Assembly (NCBI RefSeq): GCF_002994745.2
Contig: NC_037090.1
Coordinates: forward strand, 28,564,501-28,628,500
DNA from: Rosa chinensis
Taxonomy: Eukaryota; Streptophyta; Magnoliopsida; Rosales; Rosaceae
Length of the DNA stretch: 64,000 nucleotides
Direction: 5' to 3'
Shown: one piece after another, positions 45,001 to 55,777 of the stretch
How the letters are laid out: each line of letters begins with the position of its first letter
How positions within the stretch are numbered: the stretch's first letter is position 1
Translations under genes and position numbers: made by a program
Notes under the pieces: generated by a model
Told to the model about the DNA's origin: nothing
Seen by the model: only the letters and a program-made list of their open reading frames with translations
The model's database searches: none

Positions 45001-48000
45001 TGTATACAAAAAGAAGAGGGAAGTTATTATGGAGATTAGATTTATTTTGAGGTGATTGGACATAAAAGATGATTAGCGGACTAGTTACATTGCAATTTAG
45101 GTGTTTTGCTAAGAGAATTTTCTCAGTGGTTCTAATATGAAATTTCTTATATTAATGAGAATATGCAAATTCCTAAATATAAATTAATAGTGTTACATTA
45201 TTATGTGATTAAGAAATGGTGATAATTTAAGGCTTTAACCTTTGAACCTTTGATTTCTTTTTCCTCTCTGTTTTTGCTCGGAGTGGCCTGGGTTTGTGGC
45301 ATGGTAATACATTATGTTGACATTCCATTTCCTTGCTCTATTGGAACTTGTCACATCATAAGTTAATTGCTGGAGGAACATTTTATTATTCCCAAGTCCT
45401 AACAATTTGAAATAATCCAACTACATTAAAAGAATAAACCTGTCAAATTTTTAAAATCTCTTAGCATTATCATATATTATACCTCTCTAATACACGGACA
45501 ATGCAGAGCCAGGAAAAATCTGATGGGAATCAAGGAGGGCCAAGGCAAAGAGCTGAAGCCTTAGCTGCTCTATCATCTGCATTCAATTCTTCCCCTGGAA
45601 AATCACCCCCTACGGTAATTAAAGTTGATTGTCACTACCATATACTTTGAGTGGATGATATTCTTAACCTGAGGTGTTGCAGACAATCAGAACCTGTAAT
45701 TCGGTCCATGAATCAATACTAGGCACTTTTTGACGATACGGAGGAGGAAGTAGATTTTAATGGGGATAGAATGAGATTGTGTACTCTCTTTCTGCTCTCC
45801 TATGTCAAAAAAAAATTAAAAAAGTTGAGATACTCGTGTGATCGGCAGGAGTGTTGAATTGAGCAATTTTTGAGCTTAATGGACTTCTCGCACATATTTT
45901 GTAAATTCCTTATTTTCAGAGCATAATCTTTAGATCATATAAAGAGATATATGAATCAATACTAGGCACTCATAGTTATCAATCCATGGTTTCTTATCGC
46001 TAAAATTCCACTTATGAGTGTGCATCCCCTCGCCTTCCTGTGCTCTAGTTCTTGCATCCCCTCTCCTTTCTATGAATGTCGTACTATTACATGTTGGACC
46101 AGATCTTAAGTTGTTACATAGAATCTTTGTGCCTCTTTGCTTTTTTGTTATTTCTTAGCACCTTTTCTGTTTCTTGTTTGGCATGTTTGCATGAATTATG
46201 AGACAGTCATTCAATAAATCAACTTACATGCAATCACGTGGCCAGGATAAGTCCAATGGGTCGAGTGAAGGAGGACCAAGGCAAAGAGCAGAAGCTTTAG
46301 CCGCTTTATCTTCTGCATTTAGTTCATCCTCTGGAACCAAACCTTCTGTTCCCAAGCCTTCTTCAACAAGTCAAGGATCACAAAGAGCTGCAGCAGTTGC
46401 TGCACTTTCAAACGTCCTTACAGCTGAAAAGAGTAAGTTAACACCTGATGCCTCTCCAGTGCAAAGTCCCCAAGTACAAAGCCCTCCTGCAGAAGCTAGT
46501 GGTAAGCAAAGCAGAATTACTTCTGCATTCTTTCCCTCACTTTATAGAGATCTTCTAATCCTGAATGTTTTATTATTGCTTTACATCATCTACATGATGA
46601 TTTTATGCATGATAGAGAATGACAGTTTCTGTAATTTTCTTCTTATCACCTTTGATTCTGCATGGTGAGTTTTGATAGTGATTTATAGCTTTCTTAAATA
46701 TAATCTTATTCTTCTTCCTCCATTTTGATTGGATGGTGGTGTACATTATTCTGTATTCATTATTTCTAAGTGAGTGTTAATATTCTTTCTTTTGCTTGTC
46801 TAAGTTCATGATAGGGTGAATAAAACTCAGTTCTACAAGACGTTTGGCATGTTGATTTAATTTTCCTGTGTCTACTTCTTATATCTGTTACCTCTTGATC
46901 ATTGTGTAGTCATTTCTTTTCTGGTTTCCTGTTCTAGGGTCATGTGCTATGTGTCTAAAAGGAACTTGAATGGTAATCATATGTTGTTGAATCTTTTCCA
47001 ATCCGAAAAAAGAGTTTGGTATATTCATTCTTATGGATTGATGAAATAAACACAACTCCTACTTACGAGTTAATAAGAGATAACTTAACTCTACTTGAGA
47101 GTTATGCAAGATGATTTATAAGGATGATATGTGATATACCTGCAGAGCGCACTGACCATGTGATGTGCTTCAAGAAAGTGTTCTACTCCTATGCTTGTCT
47201 TTCTCTGATCATGTTAGTGTTCCAAAGTTCATGATTTCCCCGATCATTTCTTACCTTGTTTGGGCATGCGTGTAAATAAGAAGGCAGTGTGTAGCATTGA
47301 CTTCACTTTGGTCTGTTCTGATGGAAATGGAAGACAAGGAGGAAGTGGTGTACTTTTAGCATTTCTATGGGCACCAATGTGAAATATTTAAGGGATTTTT
47401 CAGTCCTCAATTCTATTTGATTGGGTGGCACTTATTACTAGCTTGTTTTCATCTTGTCCTCTTCTTTACTGCCTTTTGTGACAAACTTCTTCTCCATTTC
47501 TCTTCATTTCTCTTTGTTATTAAAGATTCTCTTTCCTATCAAAAAGAAGACATTAATATTTTCCTAGATTACTGAACATACATTCTTGACGATGCTCTTG
47601 TCGGTCCTTCCCCATTATTTTTTTGTCTTTGATTGCTCAACAAATTTGTTTCTGATTAGGGTCGTTTCCTCATATATATTGCTCATTGAATGTCTGAAAC
47701 TTTATGATATCTGATACATTTGAATGATTGCAGCTGATACAGATGGTTCTCAGGAAGTTCCTGAAGTAAAGGAAACAGATGCTTTTTCGCCTTCTTCTGT
47801 GTCAGAACCAAAGCAAGAGCAGGATGAAAATGGCAGTGAAAGCAGTCAAAGTACTTTCAGTTATGACCAACTGAGGGTTAAATCTGACAATCCAGTAACT
47901 GGAATTGATTTTAAGAGAAGAGAGGTTGGTCGTTTGTGAATGTTTTTACACTTCATCTTCTGTTTTGAATTGGTAATTACATTTTCTGTTTGGCTTTGCA

Positions 48001-48115
48001 GGCCTACCTCTCTGATGAAGACTTTCAGACCATATTTGGGATGACGAAAGATGCTTTCTATCAACTGCCAAAATGGAAGCAAGACATGCAAAAGAAGAAA
48101 GCTGATTTGTTCTAG
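36759..48115 (+). CDS. Villin, actin filament-bundling protein (VLN2/VLN3 class)
   Basis: Villin binds, bundles, caps and severs actin filaments, usually with Ca2+ control. Coding exons: 36759-36814, 37157-37256, 37433-37501, 37738-37974, 38071-38248, 38422-38554, 39379-39538, 39624-39774, 39857-39957, 40056-40214, 41142-41210, 41291-41359, 41484-41621, 42790-42918, 43099-43246, 43424-43434, 43518-43658, 43743-43868, 44887-44943, 45507-45614, 46246-46501, 47734-47924, 48002-48115. All join in phase to 966 codons plus stop, close to Arabidopsis VLN3. Six gelsolin repeats are present ([79 protein letters not shown]). A Ser/Pro linker with duplicated [17 protein letters not shown] follows, then the headpiece [22 protein letters not shown] ending KKKADLF. 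The 46246 acceptor is the least certain; 46208 would add 38 bp and break phase unless further changes occur. Confidence 0.93.
37509..37562. repeat. (TC)n(TA)n microsatellite next to a villin splice donor
   Basis: About 12 TC units followed by about 15 TA units start 7 bp past the exon-4 donor (GTGTGC, 37502). A second TA run lies at about 37638-37654. Confidence 0.85.
40372..40604. repeat. Tandem duplication in a villin intron
   Basis: Two adjacent copies of about 115-120 bp, each with ATG.TTTGGTGTCTTTTGGATG, GGTTAGGGAGGAATACCA and GAGAGGTGGA.TGCAG-like ends (about 40372-40488 and 40489-40604), lie in the intron after the exon at 40056-40214. They are imperfect, so not very recent. Confidence 0.7.
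42020..42062. repeat. (GA)n microsatellite
   Basis: About 21 uninterrupted GA units in the 1.17-kb villin intron between exons 41484-41621 and 42790-42918. Confidence 0.9.
43424..43434 (+). other. 11-bp villin microexon
   Basis: GAAAGTTTCAG is flanked by acceptor CCCCAG and donor GTGAGT. It completes the split Gly codon and encodes KFQ, joining SFNKG to VEEIYNF as in plant villins. Without it the frame breaks. Confidence 0.85.
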
Positions 48116-49080
48116 AGACCAAATTCATTAGCATGAGTGCTTTGCCAGTTTTTTTTTTTTTTTCCTTATGCGTCATAACTTTCACTTCATTCATTTTAAT
48201 CAGTGCTTTTCTGTGGGGTAATTGTGGTTTTACTGTCAGTGATGATGGCTTGTTTGCTGTCTAGCACTTTGCTCTTGATGAGCACTTTGCTGTGGTTAGT
48301 ATCGGCATTGATTGCGATGCTGCCTATAGAGTGATATATTTTATTTCTCTTATTTCTCAACTGCTGCTGCTTCTTTAATTATCACAGATGGTAGTCCAAA
48401 GGACAGCGCAGGTCAAATTCTTTCATTTGATCCATGTGTATTTCATTTTGCAGTTTACATTGGAATTTTTAGTTTTGTAGTTTTCAAAAGAGGGGGGGTG
48501 TATATGTAATGACATTATGTATTTTGTAGTGTGACCGACATAATGAATGAGAAGTTGTTTGTTTGCAATTGGATAGTACTATACGTTATTGATCAGACTG
48601 AAATTATACTGTTCCAGGGGGATTACAAGATTACAAGATGCTTGTTAGCATCTCCAACAGCCTCTAACCTCACCTCCTAGGTCCCTGTTACTCTGAATCA
48701 CATGTCCAATTTAGAGGATTGGTATAGTAGATTTTAGCTAGTTCTGACACTCATCCCACTATTCAAACTAACAGGTTAGATAACCTTTGAGCCGTTTGAC
48801 TGAAACCGTCCCTCGAGTTTATTGAGGTACCAGATCGTGGATGCTCTTGGGACTGTTGTGTAACCCGAAACAAATATGAGAGATTCTTCAGTAGGGCAGA
48901 CGTATCATGTGTCTGGTAAGGTAAGGCAGACCAATTAATGCACATGTAGGGAGTGTTTTACGTATTCGCTTCAATAAATTAAGGATAGTTTTGGAATATA
49001 TTTAAATTTTTTGTGAGTTTTGATTAGGCACCACCACCACCACTTGGTACGTTTGTCTTATGTAAGAATTTTAAGTGCCG
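48116..49080. other. Villin 3' UTR and intergenic DNA
   Basis: T-tract at 48147-48164, then AT-rich sequence. The motif ACCTTTGAGCCGTTTGACT at about 48782 recurs at about 49706, a dispersed direct repeat of unknown origin. Confidence 0.4.
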
Positions 49081-49104
49081 CAACGGATACATGACTGCCG
49101 CTTC

Positions 49105-49342
49105 CAATTTGCAGATTATACAAGAAGCACCTTGTCTGGCAACTGGTATTTTATGCAAATACCTGTACGATTTGGCATTGATATTTACTGAGAAGTCCTT
49201 TACTGAGTTTGATGATCACATGGTTCAGATGTCTAACAGTGACAGAGAGAGAAGATATTTGCTCTATGAAGCAACCAAGTATGTCATGAGCAAATGCTTT
49301 GAATTGCTGAGGATTGTACCTGTGTCGTCTTTGATTTTCTAG
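49105..49342 (+). pseudogene. Arginyl-tRNA synthetase-like C-terminal exon fragment
   Basis: After a good splice acceptor (AATTTGCAG, ending about 49114) the frame encodes ILCKYLYDLALIFTE and RRYLLYEATKYVMSKCFELL then RIVPV, ending at TAG 49340. This resembles the DALR anticodon-binding C-terminus of class I arginyl-tRNA synthetase (YLYxLxxxFTxFY; LLLCEATAVVMxKCFxLLGIxPV). No other exon of the gene is seen. Retention of an intron acceptor argues for a copied genomic fragment rather than a processed retrocopy. Could be part of a captured-gene transposon. Confidence 0.55.
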
Positions 49343-50464
49343 TCGTGAGGCGACGTGTCTTCCTACTCTTTAATCGATTCAAATGATTGTAATATGTCTA
49401 GTATCTCTCGAGTATTGACCTGATCAATATGACGGCCTTTCTCGCATCTTAGTACTCTGCATTTTATGTTTTGTTTTAATGTGAAATGAGACCTTATGGT
49501 TCGGATCAGATTTGTAGGTCTGATTTTTGGAACGTATTGTTAGATTAATGACATATTGAAATGGTCAATATGATGGCACCTCGCATCTAGCACTCTCAGA
49601 TTTATTTTATTTTATTGTGTCCTCAAACCCTAAATCCGAATTTTAAGGTAGATCTCAGTACCCTCTTCAGTTCTCTTCCTAGTTCCCACCTTGGTAACTA
49701 CTAACCTTTGAGCCGTTTGACTAAATCTAGCAATTTATAGAGCATGCTGGACGTGCTTAGTACCTTATCATAGTAGCCATTTGCCATTGGAAGCTTCATC
49801 TTTCAAGCACATAGTTGAGACTAGTGTTGGAGCCAAAATCTTGTTAGGGTGGGCAAGATTAAAAGGCTTATATATATAGCTGAGAGATAGCAAGAAGCTA
49901 AATTTTCATCCGACTGGGAAAAGGAAAAAAAAAAAAAAAAAAAGAAGGAAAAAAACAAAAAAGGTGGTGTAAAAATATGAGTTCAACATCTGAGCCTTCA
50001 CAATGGCGAACGGAGAATCTAATTCATTAGGTGGGGCAACAATTAAGCACATACAAGGAAAAGAATATGCTAGCGGATTGCCTCGCTAATTTTGTTTATC
50101 TTCGGAGCTTGGATAAAGCATATTGCCATTTCTTGTATGCTTGATTTTTCTCTTGGGACCGGTTTGTATTATGTAAAAGCCAGGTCAATTTTGATTAAGG
50201 GTGCCATAAGCAACAATGAGTAACGAGAGATAAATTTACACTTCCTAATTTGCCTTGCGCGCTCAGTGTCGATCTGGTTTGTTGTAGTAGAAGTTTTAGT
50301 GCAAAGAGGAGGAGGAGGTTCAGCTGGGGTTCGGGTTGAGGCTTGAGATCGGATTCGGATCCTTACTGGAGAATCGAGATCTTCGCTGGATCTTTGCCTA
50401 TTCATTTCTCCCTGAAAAGGATTAGCTACAATTTGGTTGTGTTGTGTTTTGCCGCTTGGACTTT
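49343..50464. other. Intergenic, no gene seen
   Basis: AT-rich with an A-tract at 49926-49943. The minus frame at 50169-50405 has no recognised domain and is not called. Confidence 0.4.
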
Positions 50465-50880
50465 TCCTGACATGATTGGTTCGAATGTTCGATTGCTATA
50501 ATGTCGTCTCATGCTCATGGTTAATGACATGAGAGAAGGTTAGTGACATAATTAGCGACATGAGATGAGTTTAGTGACACGATTTGGTTCAATTGTTGTG
50601 ATGTCGTCTCCTGCCCATTATGAGTGACTTGAGACATGGTTCGAGATATGATTAGGGACTTGAGACATGGTTAGTGACACGATTGTGTTCTATTGATGTG
50701 ATGTCGTCTCAAGCCTAACGTGACATAATTAGCGACAAGATACATGGTTAGTGACCTGATCTGGGTTTGATTGTTATGATGTCGTCTTAGGTGCATGGTT
50801 AGTGACATGGTTATTAACATGATTAGCGACATGAAACATGTATGAGAGACATGGTTAATGATGTTATCAGTGGATTAATT
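50465..50880. repeat. Degenerate ~100-bp tandem repeat
   Basis: About four units, each opening TTG.T.TGATGTCGTCTC and followed by short repeats of the type GACATGATTAGCGACATGA and GGTTAGTGACA. Units vary between about 75 and 105 bp. Two scales of repetition are visible (100 bp and about 19 bp). No coding potential. Confidence 0.75.
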
Positions 50881-51640
50881 TTCTCTTGATAACTTCGCGA
50901 GGACCTATTCCTGGCACAATTCTCCACCTTCATCAATCGCATATCTACTTCTCAAGATAATGATCCTATCATTAGTTATAGTATGCGATCTAATTATTCA
51001 TAAAAATTATGAAAAGTTCTATGTGATCAAAAATTTGAAGGTAATTTTATACCTCATTCTCTTGATCTATTCTATGAAAGAATTTGTCTAATTTCCTTCT
51101 TAAAAAATAAAAACAGTTTCGTAGTTAGCCTATAATTGCATAAAAGAGCGAAATGGGAACCAATTTAAGGATATTTTGAGTAATTTAATACAAACTTTGA
51201 GTAATACAACATCGGAACCCTCTTTCTAGCTCCAAGAAAGTCGGAGCAGAAAACCCTAAAATAAACTAGCCGCTTCGCTTCAATGCTCCGTCCCCTTGGG
51301 ACATCGTCGTCGAATGGGCAACTAGGGACACTGTGCCCATTTATGGTTGCTCCTTGCGTAGTTGTGATTGAAAGGGAGGCAAGGAATAGACGTTGTGGAG
51401 GTTCCAGATAGTACATGTTCTCTGTCTGGGGTCGCGCATCATGGGAGGAGAAAGTGAGGTGTTGACGGTTTCTGGTGGGGGTGACCGTGGGTGGAGATAT
51501 CGAGTCTGCAAGGAATGGAGAAGATCAGGCCTGGGCTTCCCTCTCTTTGCTGAATGTTGGGCCTCTACTAGGTCTTTGGGCCCTGGTTAGGTTGTTTTCT
51601 TTCTTTCCTTGATAGTTTTAGGTTGTTTTTTTATTTTCAA
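50881..51640. other. Intergenic, no gene seen
   Basis: A few GC-richer stretches near 51280-51590, possibly the start of the LINE-like relic that follows. Nothing coding supported. Confidence 0.35.
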
Positions 51641-51642
51641 TA

Positions 51643-52097
51643 ATGCGCTACAATTATTTGATTGGGTTAAGTGGGCTTAGTCTTAGTCTTAGTCTGTGCA
51701 CTCAATGTGCGAGGAATCGTGCTATTATTAAATGGACACAAACTTTTAATGACAGGATGAAACGAAATGTCGTCAGCTATGTTCCTGTGCGGCAACATAG
51801 TAGAAAAGCTTTGCGACTTGTAATGATGTTTCTTCATGATAGAGTTATCTTTCGAGTATGTCACCGCTTTACTAAAGCAAATAGAGTAACCAATTATGCA
51901 CTCTTTGCTAAATGGTGCATGTTAGAATATATAGATGTTGGAGACTCCAATTATTATTTTTGGTCGTTCTCTTGATACTTATTGTAATCTTGGGTTCAGG
52001 TTCTACATCTCTCCATGTATTTGGTTTCATTAATCAAGGTGTTGGGCAGCGATATCAGCCTTTATTCAAGATATACACACACACACACACACACACA
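51643..52097 (+). mobile_element. LINE-like 3' end fragment with (CA)n tail
   Basis: The plus frame includes VCHRFTKANRVTNYALFAKWCMLE, matching the minus-strand fragment at 23461-23880. The nucleotide tail CTTATTGTAAT.TTGGGTT.AGG and GGTTTCATTAAT also match. It ends in a CA microsatellite (52076-52097). The upstream part is too degenerate to define. Confidence 0.55.
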
Positions 52098-53175
52098 TAA
52101 ACTTTAATAAACTAATTTAGGATAACATATAATTTTCGACGCTTGGTTAGTTATACAATGTGCGCTGGCGAAACCAAAAAAAATAATAATAAATAAATAA
52201 AAAGATACTGAAATCCGAACCTCTCCTGAGCTAGTTTTCTAGCTGAGCTTCCTAGGTTTTTCATCCTAAATCGCCACATGTCCAAAAAAAATCCAACGGC
52301 TCCTATATTGTATTCTACTTATTCTATCTTTTGCAGCTTAATCCAACGGCTGAAATAGGACCAAAACATTCTCTCTCTCTCTCACTCTCTCTCAACTGCA
52401 GTCACTGAACGTCTCTCTTTCTTCATGATCATTTTGATTTTTTTTTTTTTCGCTTTCTTGCTCTCTTCCATTTCATACAAACCCAAAAAATAGAAACAAT
52501 CCTTAAGTTTCTCAATCAACTGCGTTCTAGGCAGAAAGGGGAGATGAAGATACACAATGAAATTGCCATTTTCGAAGATATATGTCAATCAAAATCGTAG
52601 TCATCATTATATGAGCGAAATGAATCTACCCCAGTTTGAGGCTTTTTTTTTTTTTTCAATAAAATTTTGAGGTCTTAATTCTTCAAAACTCATCTTTCTG
52701 GATATAGAAAACATCAGGTAGATTTGAATCTCAAGACCGTGAAACGACATCGTTGCAAGAAGGAAAGAAATGAAAACTAAGCGACAAATGAAATGAACTG
52801 ATTCAATAATTATTCGATGATGCTTACAACAATGCATCCCTACTATTTAAGCAACTGGATGTAGTACCAAGAATCCACTATATGGACCACGGCCCAAAAA
52901 GATAACATGTAACATGGCCCAACAAAGCCCAAAAGAAAAAATAGCCCATGATATGAATAAGAATCCTAACAATTCTGCCCCCCTAATAATTTATTCAATT
53001 TTTATTTTCAATTTTCAATATATTCATTTAGGGTTAGATGGAGTAAAAAGTCTTTTTTGCTCTTATTTTCGGCCTTCACGTGCGTCACACGTGATCAGAC
53101 TTGACGGTGCCATGACGGAAATTTAATATAAGTACTACGTTGACGAGAAAATATAGGATTTAGAGCCTAAACCCT
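52098..53175. other. Intergenic; possible solo LTR near 52.6-52.97 kb
   Basis: CT-rich at 52370-52395. The segment ending ..AGAATCCTAACA at about 52970, followed by AATTCTGCCCCCC (a polypurine tract on the minus strand), looks like a minus-oriented LTR end. The other end and a target duplication were not found. Confidence 0.3.
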
Positions 53176-53440
53176 AAAAGTTCAATTCCCGTCGTTCTCC
53201 TATATATTTTTGGGCGAACAACGAGAATTGAACCCACGAGTGGTGGATTCACAATCCACTGGCTTGATCCACTTGGCTACAGCCGCCCCTTGTACTATTT
53301 AAATAAAAATAGAAATTACAAATATTTCCACCATTTATCATTACTTGTAGAAGAGAATACAACATAAATGGAAATCTTTTTATCTTAAGCTTTTAGTAAA
53401 AAAAAGATAGTACTAAAAAATGAATTTAGGGTTTAGGACA
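53176..53440. other. Nuclear plastid DNA insertion (NUPT)
   Basis: It comprises the trnH remnant, spacer-like sequence to the right, and a second short T-arm copy on the left (GTTCAATTCCCGTCGTTC, 53180-53197) in opposite orientation to the T-arm in the gene. The left copy keeps the plastid bases that the main copy has lost. Boundaries are approximate. Confidence 0.6.
53213..53287 (-). pseudogene. trnH-GUG: Plastid-derived trnH-GUG pseudogene
   Basis: On the minus strand the sequence GGCGGCTGTAGCCAAGTGG..TGGATTGTGAATCCACC..GGTTCAATTCTCG..TTCGCC follows chloroplast trnH-GUG, including the GUG anticodon stem-loop (TGGATTGTGAATCCA). From memory of the plastid gene I see about seven changes, some breaking acceptor-stem pairs, so it is unlikely to be a working tRNA. 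Nuclear tRNA-His has a different sequence. Adjacent sequence to about 53440 (CTTAAGCTTTTAGTAAAAAAAAG) resembles the psbA-trnH spacer. Confidence 0.8.
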
Positions 53441-53470
53441 GAGGGACAATAGTGAGAAGAACTACATTCC

Positions 53471-53990
53471 CTAGTACTCGTGCTCCTCGTATATCATCCA
53501 AGCATCTATCAAATACTTGACTAGTCTCGATTCCAGCTCAGGATCAATATCGATAACAGCATCAACTCCAGGCATCAAACTCGAGGGAAGATCGTCAGTC
53601 CCTTCAGTGTCGAAAGTGGCAACAACATAGCCCCTAAATCCCAGCCTTCGACACTGAAGAATACGGAGTTTCGTCTCTGCTTCTCCTATGTAGCTGAGCA
53701 TGCGGTAATCTGCTAATATCACATGAAATGTGAAAAGTCTGACGGCTGACACTGCATCTGCCCAGCTATCCGCATAATCAACATCCAGAAACTCGTCTAT
53801 ATCTTCCCATTCAAACCCGTTGAGTTCATCCCTTAAGCGCATATCGTCAACCACTAATATTCTCAGCACCCCATCAAAATTGTGGCCTCCGTTTGGGATT
53901 CTTTGCTCCCCATTAGCTCCAGCAATATCCGGTTCCCAGAAGTCATCCTCATTCTCAGGCCTCGGATTTCGGTAAAATTGAGGGATTTTT
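53471..53990 (-). pseudogene. Receiver-like (response regulator) ORF, probably truncated
   Basis: A minus-strand frame open from about 53990 to the stop at 53471 encodes, after an acidic linker (PRPENEDDFWEPDIAG), a receiver-like fold: LRILVVDD (acidic pair), FHVILADYRML (Asp at the phospho-acceptor site), FRGYVVATFDTEG (Thr/Ser position plausible) and GVDAVIDIDPELES, where the conserved Lys is not present. The open frame starts at a TGA (about 53995) without an ATG before the receiver part. Just beyond, at about 54010, LINE-type sequence begins, so the 5' part may have been cut off. Similarity to a specific plant family is not recognised. Could also be an intact small gene with an upstream exon. 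Confidence 0.5.
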
Positions 53991-54009
53991 AGGGGGTCGT
54001 CACTCGTTC

Positions 54010-54330
54010 ATGCCACAAATTTACTGTTCAAACTGCAGTTGCGGCTGAGATCTCGGCGGTTATTAAAGCTATCAGGGTGGCTTCAGAACGACGTTGGAAT
54101 GAGCTTCGACTATAAATTGATTCAGTTCTGGTAGTTCATTACTTCAAAGCACCTCAATTGGTTCCTTGGAAGTTTAGAGTCGCATGGGTCAATTGCTTGT
54201 ATTGAGTGCACTCCATGCAGTTTAAAGTAACTTGTATTTACAGGAAGGGAATGCATTGGCTAACAAATTAACTAAGTTTAGGGCTACCAACATGGGTTCG
54301 ATATGGTGGATTAACATTCTTAGGCTTAGT
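54010..54330 (+). mobile_element. LINE RNase H (RVT_3-type) relic
   Basis: The plus frame reads AVAAEISAVIKAIRVASERRWNELRL, then IDSVLVVHYFK, VPWKFRVAWVNCL, and IYRKGNALANKLTKF, with stops between blocks. This is the plant RNase H-like domain (AExxAxxxAI..W..L..ESDS..V; REGNxxADxLA) found at the end of non-LTR elements. Confidence 0.7.
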
Positions 54331-54639
54331 TTAGGATTGTTGTGCTGTGAGGGGAAGCACTTCTGATCTTCTTCTGAGGGAAAACAATTCTGATTTTGCT
54401 GTGAGAGGAAGCTGAGTGTTTGGTAAACTATTTTCAGAAATACTGTGAGAATGAAAGTAAATTCTAAGTATTTGGTAAATTGTAAATAAAAAAATCTGTG
54501 ACTTGGAATAATTACGAAAAGGATCCTAAATGTTAAACATGTAACTAAATCAACAATTTTACAAAAATGTTCAAAACTATTTTCAAAATTTTTAGGGAAG
54601 TGAAGACTTCAATTTGAGAACTCGATAATAATGTACGCA

Positions 54640-54905
54640 TTAATGGCCTCTAAAGTGAAGCATTAATGGCCTCTAAAGTATCAGTGAAGTGAAGCATTAA
54701 TAGCCTCTAAAGTATCAGTGGCGGCTTGATCAAGTTCCACAACGGCATGAGATTGCTCTCGGATAATAAATACGATCCCTTGGGCCTTCACGTGGCTGCG
54801 AACGTCACGAACCCAATTGTTCATGTGCCTGTTATATCCAGTGTTGTGAAATCCAGCTTCTTCAAGTTATTCATCTTTTCCTGTAATTAACAAGAGATTT
54901 TAGGA
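54640..54905 (-). pseudogene. Copia gag relic with a local tandem repeat
   Basis: On the minus strand NLKKLDFTTLDITG, then after a 1-base shift MNNWVRDVRSHVKAQGIVFIIRE and VVELDQAATDTLEAINASLH, match the start of copia gag (LxxLDITGxNYxxWxxDVxxHLxAxG). The 3' part is a three-copy repeat of GAAGCATTAATGGCCTCTAAAG-like units (54640-54720). Confidence 0.65.
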
Positions 54906-55320
54906 CAAGTTTTTGCTCCCTAGAAATAATTTTCCCAAGTAGTTGGATTTAGATGAAACTTTGACATAGATGGTCGTTTCAAATCTCTTCTTTATATGGA
55001 CTCCTCATCCGGAGGTAGGTCGAACCCCACAATTCGGCTATAATAATCCCACGTTATAGAAAGGTAGGAGGTAGAAAAGGGGAATTTGCAAATCCCCGGA
55101 GAAAAGAAGAAGAACAATAATTTAAACAAAGCAGGAACATTTAATAAATCTTACTTCATCTAGGTTCTTGTTCTTGGAGTCTTGTAGCTCTTTTCTTTAA
55201 AGTTGGTGCGTAGGATGTGGCACAGGGATGTGCACATGGTAAGTACATAACATGGCAAGAAGAGAAAAGCCGAGAATATTTTTGGCTTCTGATTCAGGGT
55301 TGGGGGTCGTGCTGATAATG

Positions 55321-55546
55321 TGTTTAAGAATAAAGGATGGAGAGAGAAAGTAGACTGAATAATTGTTGTATTTCATTGATAGTAGGTGTCCCTATAATTA
55401 CAAGATACAATCCAATATGTATTAGGATTCCTACTCTTATTCTAAATATATAACCATAATCTAGAATGATTCACTTTCCTTATTCTATACTAGAAATGAT
55501 TACTCTTAGTTTGACTAGGCACAAACAATTAGTGTTCCCTTGAACA
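55321..55546 (-). repeat. Copia LTR, minus orientation
   Basis: Read on the minus strand the segment starts TGTTCAAGGGAACAC and ends ATTCTTAAACA, followed by CATTATCAGCACGAC, a PBS-like sequence. With the leader (54906-55320) and the gag relic it forms the 5' end of one truncated copia element. No second LTR was found in the window. Confidence 0.6.
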
Positions 55547-55686
55547 TATTTATACTTCTCTATGCTTTCTTTTTTTGATTTCTAACATTAATATATAAAT
55601 GATTTCTTTATATGTTTTTATTTTATAGATTAAAGGGCATTTTGGACAATCTATATTTTGGGTGAAACCTGAGTGCTTGCTTTTTA

Positions 55687-55715
55687 GTATAGATAGATAG
55701 ATAAATAGATAGAAA
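55687..55715. repeat. GATA-type microsatellite
   Basis: Short run of GATA/AATA units (GATAGATAGATAAATAGATAG). Confidence 0.7.
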
Positions 55716-55777
55716 TAAATAATAGATAATTTATTGTTATTGATCCACTCATCACAATCTACCTCTTTAATAGGTTG

